Shown here: positions 1 through 8,764 of the stretch, one piece after another
Layout: the number at the start of each line of letters is the position of its first letter
Position numbering within the stretch: the first letter of the stretch is position 1
Source: UBA12087 sp964370815
GTDB taxonomy: Bacteria > Chloroflexota > Anaerolineae > Anaerolineales > Villigracilaceae
Direction: 5' to 3'
Length of the DNA stretch: 64,000 nucleotides
Assembly: GCA_964370815.1 (NCBI GenBank)
Contig: CAYJKQ010000001.1
Coordinates: forward strand, 186,001 to 250,000
Notes under the pieces: model-generated
What the model was told of the DNA's origin: nothing
The model's input: the letters and a program-made list of their open reading frames with translations, nothing else
The model's database searches: none
Made by a program: the position numbers and the translations under genes

Positions 1-968
1 TTCTTGACGAACCCACCACCGGTGTTGATCCAGTCACCCGTCAGGATTTCTGGCAGCTTTTGGCAAAGTTGGTAGCGCATTCAGCGCAAGTGGCGGTCCT
101 TATGACCACACCTTATATGGATGAAGCCACTCGTTGCAACCGTATTGGTTTCATGCAAAAGGGAAAATTGATTGCTGAGGGAACACCCTCACAATTGCGT
201 GCCCAATTAAATGGACGTATTCTGGAGCTTCGTGGTAACCCTTTGAGAGATATTGCTAACCTGATTAATGCAGACATAGGAGTGGAAGATGTGCGCTTAT
301 TCGGAGATCGGCTTCACCTGCGAACTTATCCGGGAAAATCAGCAAAGGTAATCAAACACTTGGAGACTTTAATTCCGGGAACAGGCTGCAAATTGGATTC
401 CATCCGCCAAATTCCTGCCAATCTGGAAGATGTGTTCATCCTTCTTTCTGAACAGGAAGTAACTTCTGACCAAGAGAAATCTGAATTACCAGAGGCTCAT
501 ATTCAAGCACTAATTACCTTATTGGAACGGATTCCGCCTGAAGAATATAACTGGGTTCTGACAGGAAGTGCCAGTTTGCGCTTGCAGGGGATGAATGTAC
601 CGGTTCGTGATCTGGATATCGAATGCGACTCGCTGGATATTCGCAAAATTGAACAGGCACTATCTGAATTTATCACCATCCCGGTTCATCTTTGGGAATC
701 CGAATGTATCCGTTCTTTGGATGGTAAAGCCCTGATCAACGGTATTGAGATCGAATTGATAGCTGATATGGAAATTCTGAAAGCGGACAACAGTTGGAAA
801 AGAATCATCGAATTTGACGAGAAAATCTGGCGAAATTGGCATGGTTTTCAAGTACCTCTTTTGCCATTGACTTTTGAAGCGGTTGTGTACAAAGAAATGG
901 GTCGTGATGAAAAAGCACTTCTAATTCTCGATACCATTCAACGTATGGAAGAGGTCAAACTTGACTAA
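1..968 (+). CDS. ABC transporter ATPase (3' part) fused to a nucleotidyltransferase-like domain
   Basis: The frame is open from the window edge, so the N-terminal part with Walker A lies upstream. Visible first are a Walker B/D-loop (LDEPTTGVDP) and the switch region with MTTPYMDEATRC, then the usual C-terminal segment of DrrA/YbhF-type exporter ATPases ending near NLEDVFILL. After this, in the same frame, come about 160 extra residues that look like a nucleotidyltransferase fold: LTGSASLRLQG followed by VRDLDIECD gives the GS...DxD pattern, and ELIAD is a possible third acidic position. The stop overlaps the next gene, so the two ATPases are translationally coupled. They probably form a heterodimer for ABC-2 permeases encoded upstream. 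The ATPase call is firm; the function of the tail is inference. Confidence 0.8.
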   Translation, partial: LDEPTTGVDPVTRQDFWQLLAKLVAHSAQVAVLMTTPYMDEATRCNRIGFMQKGKLIAEGTPSQLRAQLNGRILELRGNPLRDIANLINADIGVEDVRLFGDRLHLRTYPGKSAKVIKHLETLIPGTGCKLDSIRQIPANLEDVFILLSEQEVTSDQEKSELPEAHIQALITLLERIPPEEYNWVLTGSASLRLQGMNVPVRDLDIECDSLDIRKIEQALSEFITIPVHLWESECIRSLDGKALINGIEIELIADMEILKADNSWKRIIEFDEKIWRNWHGFQVPLLPLTFEAVVYKEMGRDEKALLILDTIQRMEEVKLD

Positions 969-1872
969 GCCGGTTGTCCAGGTCGAGGAGTTGACACGTT
1001 ATTTTGGTGAATTTCTGGCTGTTGATCATGTCTCGTTTACGATCGCAGCCGGAGAAGTCGTTGGTTATTTGGGTCCCAATGGTTCAGGCAAAACCACTAC
1101 AATCCGTTTACTATTGGGATTATTGCAACCCAGCGGAGGAGTGGCAACTGTTGTTGGCTTTGATGCCTTCCATCAGACCGAAGAAGTACGCAAACGCTGT
1201 GGCTATATGTCTCAGAAGTTTGCCTTGTACGATGATCTGACGGTGTTAGAGAACCTGGTTTTTTATGGGGGAATATATGGTATCCGTAATAAAAGGAATA
1301 TTCAAGGTACACTTGAAATGGTTGGTCTTGCTGGACATGAAACTGAATTAGCGCATGCATTGTCAGCCGGTTGGCGCCAGCGCCTGGCGTTGGGCATCGC
1401 CCTGGTACACCATCCGCAAATGCTTTTTTTGGATGAACCCACCAGCGGGGTAGACCCATCTGCCAGGCGCACATTCTGGGAACTGATCTATAACCTGGCT
1501 GAGCAGGGGGTCACTATAATGGTCACCACCCATTACATGGACGAAGCTGAATACTGCGGTCGTGTAGGTATGATGCGGGATGGCAGGCTTCTTGCCCTGG
1601 ATTCGCCGCAAAACTTAAAATCCAGTGTTATCCCGGGAAAGATTTGGGAAATCTACACGGATTCGTTGTTAGAGGGCTTGGAAAAGCTTCCTTTGGTTTC
1701 AGGAGTTCTGCGGGTGGGTCTCGCAGGTGATCACCTGCGTCTTATTCTCGAACCAAATTTGGATAAACCAGGTTTAGAATCATCCATCCTTAATTTGGGT
1801 CTAAAAAATGTCAGACTTGAGCCTGGCGAAGCTAACCTTGAAGATGTGTTCCTGGCTCTAGCCAGGGGGTGA
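961..1872 (+). CDS. ABC-2 type exporter ATP-binding protein
   Basis: This is a 303-residue ABC ATPase of the DrrA/CcmA class. Walker A is GPNGSGKTTT near residue 42, the signature is the variant LSAGWRQRLALG, Walker B is MLFLDEPTSGVDP and the H-loop is TTHYMDEAEYC. The C-terminal tail ends with NLEDVFLALARG, like the preceding ATPase. It starts at TTG 961, which has GGAAGAGG six bases upstream and overlaps the stop of the first ATPase. It would energise export of a drug or lipid together with that partner. No permease follows, because the next gene is convergent, so the membrane subunits must lie upstream of the window or elsewhere. The substrate cannot be read from the sequence. Confidence 0.88.
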   Translation: MTKPVVQVEELTRYFGEFLAVDHVSFTIAAGEVVGYLGPNGSGKTTTIRLLLGLLQPSGGVATVVGFDAFHQTEEVRKRCGYMSQKFALYDDLTVLENLVFYGGIYGIRNKRNIQGTLEMVGLAGHETELAHALSAGWRQRLALGIALVHHPQMLFLDEPTSGVDPSARRTFWELIYNLAEQGVTIMVTTHYMDEAEYCGRVGMMRDGRLLALDSPQNLKSSVIPGKIWEIYTDSLLEGLEKLPLVSGVLRVGLAGDHLRLILEPNLDKPGLESSILNLGLKNVRLEPGEANLEDVFLALARG

Positions 1873-1884
1873 GGATTACGAAAA

Positions 1885-3249
1885 TCATTTCTCCTTAATC
1901 GCTGATGTTATCACCCCTAATACTGCCACCCCAGATGCTGCCAGGAAGCCCATATCAATTCCAGTGAATAGAGCATCGATGGTTTCCGCAGCCAGGTGAG
2001 TGGTTAGAATAGCTCCAGCCAACCCGATACCCAGCACCATGCCGAAATTGCGCGCTTCGCCTTGAACACCTGAAGCGATCCCCTGCCGGGCTTTTGGAGC
2101 AGATCCCATCAATGCACTGGTATTGGGTGATACAAATATCCCAGTACCAAGTCCGGCTGTCACCAATCCTAATACCACCAACCACAATCCGGTTTCGGGT
2201 CCGATAAAGGACAGCATGAACAAACCTGCTGCCAAGACACCCATGCCGATCATCCCCATGCTGCGCGAGCCAAACCTGTCCGATAATGCACCGCTGATCG
2301 GTGCTGCGACCGCCATGATCACGGGCTGGGCAGTCAGCAGCAACCCGGCTGAAGCAGGATTCAAATCCCGCCCCTGGATCAGGTAAAAAGGCATCAAAAA
2401 GATGATGCTGTAGATGCTGATGTAATTAAGAACTGCACTGGCAGTGGATGTGGAAAACAAGGGGATGCGAAAAAGGCTCAGGTCCAGCATGGGTGCAGGA
2501 GAGCGTTTTTCGATCTCAATGAATACAGCCAACAGGAGAAGTGCTCCAACCAGCAAGACTAACACTGCAGGGGAGCCCCAACCCCAATCCGCACCTTTGT
2601 TTAAACCAAGCATGAGTGCAGTCAGCCCAGTCATGAACACAACTGAGCCAGGCAGATCGAAACTCTTGTTGCCATCTGCAGGGATGTCTTTCGGTATATA
2701 AATCATGCTCAGGGTCAGAGCAACCAACCCGACCGGAATATTGACATAGAAAACTGTCTGCCAACCAAATGTCTGTGTCAACCAACCCCCCAGGGAGGGT
2801 CCTATGGTTAACCCAAGGTAGGTCATTGTGGAAACCAGGCCAAATGCACGGCCGCGCTCTACGGATGGAAAATTGCCGGTCACAATTGCGGGGGAATTCG
2901 AAGCCAGCATGGCTCCACCAATAGCCTGGATTCCCCGAAATATGACGAGTGAGATGGATGACCAGGCTACTCCACACAATATGGAACCTGTAAGGAAAAT
3001 TCCAAATCCCCATAGGTAGATTTTCTTGTGTCCCTTCTGGTCTCCCAACCTACCAAATGTCAGCAGCAAACCGCTGATAACAAGCAGATAAACGGTTACC
3101 ACCCACTCAATACTTGCCACGTCGCTATTAAAGGTTTTGCTCAAAACGGGCAGTATGATGTTGACCACGCTTACATCCATGGCTGACATGAAAGAACCCG
3201 TACCTAAAGCTATCAGCACCAACCACTTTACATTGATCTTTCTTGTCAT
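1885..3249 (-). CDS. MFS drug efflux transporter, DHA2 (EmrB/QacA) type
   Basis: A 454-residue integral membrane protein with about 14 hydrophobic segments. The first segment carries the DHA2-type motif with MDVSVVNIILPVL, and FGRLGDQKGHKKIY after TM2 is the classic MFS motif A loop. IGPSLGGWL matches the antiporter motif C of drug exporters. These proteins use the proton gradient to expel hydrophobic compounds through the cytoplasmic membrane. The start ATG has GGTGAGGGTG upstream. It is convergent with the ABC ATPase pair, with only 12 bp between the stops. No dedicated regulator (TetR or MarR) is adjacent. Confidence 0.9.
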   Translation of the reverse strand: MTRKINVKWLVLIALGTGSFMSAMDVSVVNIILPVLSKTFNSDVASIEWVVTVYLLVISGLLLTFGRLGDQKGHKKIYLWGFGIFLTGSILCGVAWSSISLVIFRGIQAIGGAMLASNSPAIVTGNFPSVERGRAFGLVSTMTYLGLTIGPSLGGWLTQTFGWQTVFYVNIPVGLVALTLSMIYIPKDIPADGNKSFDLPGSVVFMTGLTALMLGLNKGADWGWGSPAVLVLLVGALLLLAVFIEIEKRSPAPMLDLSLFRIPLFSTSTASAVLNYISIYSIIFLMPFYLIQGRDLNPASAGLLLTAQPVIMAVAAPISGALSDRFGSRSMGMIGMGVLAAGLFMLSFIGPETGLWLVVLGLVTAGLGTGIFVSPNTSALMGSAPKARQGIASGVQGEARNFGMVLGIGLAGAILTTHLAAETIDALFTGIDMGFLAASGVAVLGVITSAIKEK

Positions 3250-3454
3250 ACACCCTCACCAATAAATTAGATATGAAATTCTACTACTGCCTGGAGAATT
3301 TATGTGAACTTGTGGTTACCTCTTTTACCGATCTATTGGTTCGGTTCTATGGAAGATATTGAGTGTCTCAAAGTCGCTTTTTATCTTGACTGTTCAACCC
3401 GTGAAGTTTGCCATGAAACTTGCAATGTGCAAATTTCAGTGTTCCTTTTCAGCC

Positions 3455-3460
3455 TATAGT
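3455..3460 (+). promoter_or_regulatory. -10 box (TATAGT) directly upstream of the 3467 start
   Basis: TATAGT lies six bases before ATG 3467 and twelve before ATG 3473. I see no good -35 at the normal distance. The spacing suggests a leaderless or near-leaderless mRNA. Confidence 0.4.
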
Positions 3461-3466
3461 AAAATT

Positions 3467-4312
3467 ATGCGGATGTCTCAACACAAGCCTAACCTTATGC
3501 ACCGCATTACCCGTCTTATGGGATGGACTAAGTCCAGTTACGTTATATTGGGGCTTTTTGTTTTAACCGTCTTCGTCATCATCTATGTTTGGTGGCCGCT
3601 GGCTCAAATGGTGATCTCCTACGTGGATTGGCAGGCTGATTGGTGGCGATATTTCGACTGGCTGTTGGTGGGAATATTCCTGTTCATGTCGCTGATTATC
3701 ATGGCTGGAGCTGATCTTCGAAAAGATGCTCTCATCATACTGGTGGGAGCAATCGGTGGATTGGTTATTGAGGCTTGGGGTACACAGACTTACCTTTGGT
3801 GGTACTTCACCGCCCAACGACCACCTTTATGGATCATTCCTGCCTGGCCGATTGCAAGTCTTACTATCGATCGTATGGTGCGTTTATTAAACCACAGGTC
3901 TCCTGTGGCTGAAGGAAACTGGAAACAGGTTTACAGGGTAGCCTACTGGGTGGTTTTCTCTATATTTGCGATCATGATGTTCATTTTTGTCTGGCCGACA
4001 ATCTTAAAATCCATGACCCTCATGGCACTATTATTGGTGCTATTCCTGGTTGTTACTCCCACTGATCATCGTTTTGCTCTGCTCACCTTTTTGGCAGGAG
4101 CAGGATTGGGTTATTTTCTCGAGTACTGGGGCACAACCCGTGAGTGCTGGACATACTACACTTTACAAAAACCACCCATATTTGCAATCCTGGCGCATGG
4201 CATGGCGGCGGTTGCTTTCTGGCGATCAGGTTTGGTGCTCCAGATAATTTGGATTAAAGTCAGTCAGGTCTTGAAACACCATCTTTTAGTCAAACAAAAT
4301 TTCAGCGATTAG
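3467..4312 (+). CDS. Hypothetical multi-pass membrane protein with internal duplication
   Basis: I do not recognise the family. The frame is open from TTG 3359, but ATG 3467 (or 3473) fits better: a TATAGT box sits just upstream and a basic stretch precedes the first hydrophobic helix. About eight membrane segments can be seen. The protein contains two related halves. One has a D-x-R start, GAIGGLVIEAWGT, WWYF and QRPP. The second has a D-x-R start, GAGLGYFLEYWGT, WTYYT and QKPP. The repeated E-x-WGT ... W-x-Y-x-T ... PP pattern suggests paired conserved polar sites within the membrane. It lies convergent to the CapA-like lipoprotein with four bases between the stops. Confidence 0.7.
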   Translation: MRMSQHKPNLMHRITRLMGWTKSSYVILGLFVLTVFVIIYVWWPLAQMVISYVDWQADWWRYFDWLLVGIFLFMSLIIMAGADLRKDALIILVGAIGGLVIEAWGTQTYLWWYFTAQRPPLWIIPAWPIASLTIDRMVRLLNHRSPVAEGNWKQVYRVAYWVVFSIFAIMMFIFVWPTILKSMTLMALLLVLFLVVTPTDHRFALLTFLAGAGLGYFLEYWGTTRECWTYYTLQKPPIFAILAHGMAAVAFWRSGLVLQIIWIKVSQVLKHHLLVKQNFSD

Positions 4313-4316
4313 ATTA

Positions 4317-5288
4317 TCAAGGCAACTTCAGGCGGGATAGGATCAGGTTTGATTCACTTGTATCAGGAGCTTTAACCAGACTTAGAATGGGATCAATGAT
4401 GAAAGGAGTTGCAAAAGTAGAAAGAATGCCATTTTGTCCTAAAACCACGCTAACCAGGGCTGATCGGCGAGTATCTGGCATACCGACCTGGTCAAATAGG
4501 GCATTCGCGAGACTATACAACACCAAACTGCAACCGGACTTATCCTGAGATTCTGAACATTTAGATGGGATCCATTCTGCTGGTTGTAAAACATGTGGAT
4601 GATGTCCCCAGATCAAGGTCGCACCTGCTGCAGCCAATTTCTGTGCCATTTCCTGTTGCTGGAGAGAAGCTCCCCCCTGGTATTCCATTCCCCAATGCAT
4701 CGAGACGATAACAATCGCACCTTTTGTATGGGCAGCTTGGATCGATTGAGTGGCACTGTTCATGTCGAGAGGGTTGCTGATATCTTCAAAAGCAAAAAAT
4801 GTCAATTTGAGATCGTGGATGATGGTTGTATAACCGGTCTTATCAAGAGCCACCAACCCATTAGCCTCCAAATTCGATAGAGTATCAAGGTAACCCTGGT
4901 AACCGCAATCCAAATTGTGGTTGTTTACGACGCTAAGCAAGTCGAATCCGGAATTTACCAGGACTCGGGCACTGTCAGGTGAGGCACACAGATTGTATCC
5001 ATCTGAGGAAATTGGAGGTGAAAAGGTAAGTGGAGATTCCAAGTTAGCCACTGCAAGGTCCGCTGATATAAGCACTTCTTTAAGATATTCCAGCGAGTCA
5101 TCTGTCAGTGTAAAATCCCGGCCTGGCATGACATCTCCCATAAGAGCCAGGCGAACAGGTTTGCCACTACTCTGGCATCCAGCCAGGATAATTAGCATGA
5201 TGATTAATATGAGAACAATCAAAACAGTAGTCCACCTCAACCTGTGATTATGCAAACCGGGATGGATGAGATGGACTACCTTTTTCAT
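4317..5288 (-). CDS. CapA/PgsA-like lipoprotein (metallophosphoesterase-fold family)
   Basis: A 323-residue protein with an N-terminal hydrophobic segment ending in the lipobox LAGC, so it is probably a lipoprotein on the outer face of the membrane. The body matches the CapA/PGA_cap family: LALMGDVMPGR at the start, NLESPL, VVNNHNLDCG, SMHWGMEY and WGHHPHVLQP are the conserved Asp/Asn/His blocks that form a metal site in calcineurin-like phosphoesterases. Family members act in poly-gamma-glutamate or capsule export and anchoring, but no pgsB/C partners are near, so the substrate is unknown. It is followed on the same strand by further secreted proteins. Confidence 0.85.
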   Translation of the reverse strand: MKKVVHLIHPGLHNHRLRWTTVLIVLILIIMLIILAGCQSSGKPVRLALMGDVMPGRDFTLTDDSLEYLKEVLISADLAVANLESPLTFSPPISSDGYNLCASPDSARVLVNSGFDLLSVVNNHNLDCGYQGYLDTLSNLEANGLVALDKTGYTTIIHDLKLTFFAFEDISNPLDMNSATQSIQAAHTKGAIVIVSMHWGMEYQGGASLQQQEMAQKLAAAGATLIWGHHPHVLQPAEWIPSKCSESQDKSGCSLVLYSLANALFDQVGMPDTRRSALVSVVLGQNGILSTFATPFIIDPILSLVKAPDTSESNLILSRLKLP

Positions 5289-5307
5289 GATTTTTATTTA
5301 TATTACC

Positions 5308-7512
5308 CTAAGGCGCAACGAACAGGCTGGTCCAATCCGGCAGGGCTGGATTTGTTCCTGCCTCAACCATGGCTTGCCATTGTTCATCGGTCATCCGCTC
5401 AGTGGCAGGTACAGTGAATTCATAATAGGTGAAGACTGCGCCAACTCCGATACGGAAGGGTTGATCTGGCAGGATAACAAATATACGTGCTGGCGCTCCG
5501 ATGGCTTCCTCAAGTGCAACAAGCCCTTCGGTGGTGAATCCTGTGGCAACATCCGCAATCAGGGCAGCCTTCTGGTCGCTCAGGTCACGTTGATCGTCGC
5601 CTGTCGTATCGGCAGCAGCCAGGGTGAACTGCTCCAAGGTGCCACCCCAGTAAAGCATATGCCAGTAATCATCATCGCTGATAGGGCTTCCTGACAATTC
5701 TTTTTCAGCAATAGACTGTAGAAAGGTCAGTTCTTCGTCCAGATTGCTTAGGTTGGCGCGTGTCAGGTCAGACAGCAATCCACGCTGGTCGAGTCCTGTA
5801 AATGTCATTTGGGTTAGTGCCAGCAGGCGGGCATAAGCCTCCGGGTTTGGTTCAACATAACTGTGGGGAGGTTCATCCATGCCACCTCCTCCCATTTCTG
5901 CCATTACTTGCTTAGCATACAGAATGGTATCGTGTTTAAGTTCCGTCCAAGATCCCAGGGCAGTTGCCAGATCTTTGCGTGTCCAAGCTTGAGTTTGCAT
6001 AAATACCGGGAAGCTGGCATTTTTTTCTGCTATGATGGGTTGGAAGGAATACAACCAGGACCAGTACAGGTTTTCAGTCCAGGTATCTATTCCCAGGGCT
6101 GCCACCTGGCTGCGAATTTTTTCCATCTGAGTGGTGTAATTCTCATAATGGGTCTCACCCATGTTGTCGAGGATATTGTAGGCTTCATCAGAGCCGAGTG
6201 CAGAGAAGAAATCCAGACCTTTGGGGAGCCCCCGTGGTTCAGAATCAGTGCCTACTTTGCGATAGATCAACTGACCAAAGACATAAGCATCCAGCGTAAA
6301 TCGTTGCCCCATAAAACGGAATCCTTTGGTGACTGTTTCCTGATCCTCCCAGATCCAGACCCACATGGAGTTAATCTGGGGAGGCGGAAGATTCTTGGTT
6401 GCTTCCATAAATTGGGCAAATAGGGTCTGGTCGGCAAATGCGGTTGGATCAGCAGACTCACCGAAAACATTATCCATCAGAGCACCGTACTCGTGATACC
6501 CGAGATCATCTGCTTTTCCAACAATAAAAGCAGTTGGATCATAGATGTTTTCCCATAAAGTGACTGCAGGCGTACCATTTGAAGTAGATGTGTTACGCAA
6601 TGCCTGGACAAGCAGCAAAGCGCGCTGTGTTTCGAAGCTATCCTTAAGGCGGAAGGTTAGTCTCCCATACCACATCATTGCCCGGAAGTAGCGTTTCAGT
6701 TCCTCACTGCGGGTGTAATGACCTCGGGGTATGTACTGGTTGTAAACCTCGATCAGCTTTTCATCATCAGCCAGATCGGGGCGATCCCAAATCGGGGAAA
6801 TGTCCTGTCCGCCAGCTGAATTGATAAGATTGAGCTCTTCATTGACCAGGTCGCTAACTTCAGCTGGAACAACATCCGCTGTTCCCAGCAATTGGGCTGC
6901 AACTGCAAAAAATGCCACATTTCTGCGGGCTGGTTCCTCAAGCGGAGTGCCTGCCAGGGATTGATATTGTTGGTAGGTAGATGTCAACATGGCGTTGGTC
7001 AATTGTTTAAGGGTTGCTATGAAGCTATCAGTTTCCAGGTCACGCAGCATTTTATCAAAGATCAAGTGGTAGACATGGTATATAGAATCTGTGGTGATGA
7101 ACACAGGTATCTCTCCATAGCGACCATCCTCATAGATCTGGTAAAACTCACGAAATAAATCGGGCTTTGCTGGGACTACTGCGAACCCATTCTGAGAAAG
7201 CATGCTTTTAGCTCCAGAAGAGAGTTGGAAAGTGTCCAGTTCAGGGAGCTGGTCCAAATCAAAAGGCAGGATGTAATCGCTGCCACCGTAAGCATCCGGA
7301 ATAGTAACCGGTACGGTTGGAAATGTTGAAAATGAAGCAGGATAGACCCCGGGAGGTGGTGTAACCCATGCAGGCGATGTACTTTCCATAGTGTCGGGTG
7401 AATTACCTTGTGTTTCAACAGCTGTTGGGGTTTGAAGTGACGGGTTTGTTAGGCTGCACGCCATGCTAATTATCAAGAAAATGCTGGCTGTCACCCAAAT
7501 CTTTGTTTTCAT
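5308..7512 (-). CDS. DUF3160 family lipoprotein
   Basis: A 734-residue secreted protein. It begins with a basic/hydrophobic signal and the lipobox-like ISMAC, then a Thr/Ser/Pro-rich linker, so it is likely a lipid-anchored envelope protein. The remainder is one large domain that I recognise as DUF3160. Blocks such as GRYGEIPVFITTDSIYHVYH and MMWYGRLTFRLKD, plus a C-terminal IGVGAVFTYYEF, are typical. No catalytic function is established for this family that I know of. The start ATG has a strong AAGGAG site. It lies 19 bp upstream of the CapA-like gene and downstream of the FG-GAP gene on the same strand, so the three may form an envelope operon. Confidence 0.85.
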   Translation of the reverse strand: MKTKIWVTASIFLIISMACSLTNPSLQTPTAVETQGNSPDTMESTSPAWVTPPPGVYPASFSTFPTVPVTIPDAYGGSDYILPFDLDQLPELDTFQLSSGAKSMLSQNGFAVVPAKPDLFREFYQIYEDGRYGEIPVFITTDSIYHVYHLIFDKMLRDLETDSFIATLKQLTNAMLTSTYQQYQSLAGTPLEEPARRNVAFFAVAAQLLGTADVVPAEVSDLVNEELNLINSAGGQDISPIWDRPDLADDEKLIEVYNQYIPRGHYTRSEELKRYFRAMMWYGRLTFRLKDSFETQRALLLVQALRNTSTSNGTPAVTLWENIYDPTAFIVGKADDLGYHEYGALMDNVFGESADPTAFADQTLFAQFMEATKNLPPPQINSMWVWIWEDQETVTKGFRFMGQRFTLDAYVFGQLIYRKVGTDSEPRGLPKGLDFFSALGSDEAYNILDNMGETHYENYTTQMEKIRSQVAALGIDTWTENLYWSWLYSFQPIIAEKNASFPVFMQTQAWTRKDLATALGSWTELKHDTILYAKQVMAEMGGGGMDEPPHSYVEPNPEAYARLLALTQMTFTGLDQRGLLSDLTRANLSNLDEELTFLQSIAEKELSGSPISDDDYWHMLYWGGTLEQFTLAAADTTGDDQRDLSDQKAALIADVATGFTTEGLVALEEAIGAPARIFVILPDQPFRIGVGAVFTYYEFTVPATERMTDEQWQAMVEAGTNPALPDWTSLFVAP

Positions 7513-7530
7513 AATGATTCTCCTTTCTAT

Positions 7531-8247
7531 CTAATAGGTGATTATTGAAATAGGGTTTTGCTTGGATTGGGATGTAAAAATCATGAAATTATTATAATTA
7601 CCAGGTAAACTCGTCAGCAAGGAAAATCCGAAACCATTCCATTCCCACAATTTGATGGCTTTTCCAGGATAAGTACTTTTATCATCATAAATACCCTCCA
7701 TCGTGACCAATTCTACCTGGCCGTCCTGATCAAAGTCGGCAGCACCGATCGCCAGGGCTGGTTGAGCCATACTGGAGCCAGCCCAAATTTCCTTGTAGCG
7801 CTCACCCTGCCATCCGATCAGGATGATATGGCAGCCCATTCCAGACGAATCCTGGAAATCATCAATCCGACCACCATAAGGCAGCCATTTATCAACCGGC
7901 CAGGGACGGAAAGCTCGCCGGATGAGTAATATTAACTCCGGTTTATCATCATGATTAAGATCACCGATCTGGGCTTGAATGACCTTCCAACCGGATGGGT
8001 TTTCCCATACGTTTTCTCCGTTGGTTTCGATGAAGGCTCGATCATTATTTAATATGATCTTTTCAGGAATACCATTTCCATCCAGGTCTGCCTCGGCAAG
8101 AGGAGTTAAATATTGGGAATCAGTGTTGAATGTAGTGGAATGCCATTCACCATCCGAAAATAAATAGGCACGTGCCCGGATCGGTGAGAGCAGCAGCAAA
8201 CTACAAAAGATCATTCCAAGCAGAATTGGTTTTCGCATTGTGCACAT
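7531..8247 (-). CDS. Secreted FG-GAP/VCBS-repeat-like protein
   Basis: About 238 residues: a signal peptide (hydrophobic LLGMIFCSLLLLS followed by an Ala-rich cleavage region), then repeats built around Asp-rich turns such as EADLDGNGIPEKII, IGDLNHDDKPELILL and AADFDQDGQVELVTM. These are calcium-binding FG-GAP/VCBS blades of an integrin-like beta propeller, which suggests an extracytoplasmic structural or binding role. I chose ATG 8247 because a promoter box TACAAT ends seven bases upstream; ATG 8238 is an in-frame alternative. It ends 18 bp before the DUF3160 lipoprotein, probably in the same operon. Confidence 0.72.
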   Translation of the reverse strand: MCTMRKPILLGMIFCSLLLLSPIRARAYLFSDGEWHSTTFNTDSQYLTPLAEADLDGNGIPEKIILNNDRAFIETNGENVWENPSGWKVIQAQIGDLNHDDKPELILLIRRAFRPWPVDKWLPYGGRIDDFQDSSGMGCHIILIGWQGERYKEIWAGSSMAQPALAIGAADFDQDGQVELVTMEGIYDDKSTYPGKAIKLWEWNGFGFSLLTSLPGNYNNFMIFTSQSKQNPISIITY

Positions 8248-8254
8248 TAACACT

Positions 8255-8283
8255 ATTGTACATCTTGGAGTGGATGAATGCAA
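8255..8283 (-). promoter_or_regulatory. Sigma-70-type promoter for the FG-GAP gene
   Basis: On the minus strand TTGCAT (8283-8278), a 17-base spacer and TACAAT (8260-8255) lie seven bases from ATG 8247. The geometry is that of a leaderless transcript. Confidence 0.55.
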
Positions 8284-8314
8284 ACACCCCGAGCATCAGA
8301 AACCCGGGGTGTTT
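8282..8314. terminator. Hairpin terminator downstream of pspC
   Basis: A perfect 10-bp stem, AAACACCCCG (8282-8291) with CGGGGTGTTT (8305-8314) and a 13-base loop. It lies between the stop of the PspC gene and the FG-GAP promoter, and the T tract is short. Confidence 0.6.
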
Positions 8315-8339
8315 CTCCTGTATGAAAATGAGAATGTTT

Positions 8340-8543
8340 TTAAACATTTTTAGGTTCGGGTGGAACAACAAATGCCATCACAATGTATACCAATAATGCG
8401 GAACCACTTGTAGCGAAAAATCCAAATGCAAAAGCCAGGCGCAGGATGGTGGGATCAATATCCAGGTATTCCCCCAACCCTCCACAGACACCCGACAGCA
8501 TACGGTTGGTATTGGAACGGGTTAATTGTTTGCTTGTTGACAT
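8340..8543 (-). CDS. PspC domain protein
   Basis: A 67-residue protein consisting only of a PspC domain: a polar start, then the hallmark MLSGVCGGLGEYL, DPTILRLAF and a C-terminal hydrophobic helix ending in FVVPPEP. PspC proteins sit in the cytoplasmic membrane and help sense or respond to envelope stress. There is no PspA or PspF nearby, so a full phage-shock system is not shown here. The strong AAGGAG site upstream of ATG supports the start. Confidence 0.88.
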   Translation of the reverse strand: MSTSKQLTRSNTNRMLSGVCGGLGEYLDIDPTILRLAFAFGFFATSGSALLVYIVMAFVVPPEPKNV

Positions 8544-8607
8544 TATGAGTTCTCCTTTTGAAGATATTTACGAAGATCTATGGAATTGGTTTCATTAAAT
8601 AAAAATG

Positions 8608-8634
8608 CCTCCCTGTATATTTCTCACAAGGAGG
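8608..8634 (-). terminator. Terminator of tRNA-Arg
   Basis: On the minus strand CCTCCTTGT pairs with ACAGGGAGG (9 bp with one G-T pair) around a 9-base loop, followed by CATTTTTATTT. It lies just downstream of the tRNA. Confidence 0.7.
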
Positions 8635-8643
8635 ATCGGATTG

Positions 8644-8715
8644 TGCCCTCGGGCAGACTCGAACTGCCGCTTCCGGCTTCGGAGGCCGACGCTCTATCCA
8701 CTGAGCTACGGGGGC
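8644..8715 (-). tRNA. tRNA-Arg (CCG)
   Basis: A full cloverleaf read on the minus strand: acceptor GCCCCCG, D-arm GCTC...GAGC, anticodon loop CTCCGAA (anticodon CCG), T-arm GGCAG-TTCGAGT-CTGCC, discriminator A. CCA is not encoded. Acceptor pair 5-68 is a C-A mismatch. Confidence 0.95.
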
Positions 8716-8764
8716 GGGTATAGAAATTTTACCATAGCTGCATGGTAAAAGTTGGGAAAAAGGT

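Noticed and set aside
4915..5247. Plus-strand 110-codon frame opposite the CapA-like gene
   Set aside because: It lies wholly within a well-supported gene on the other strand, has no family features and no ribosome site.
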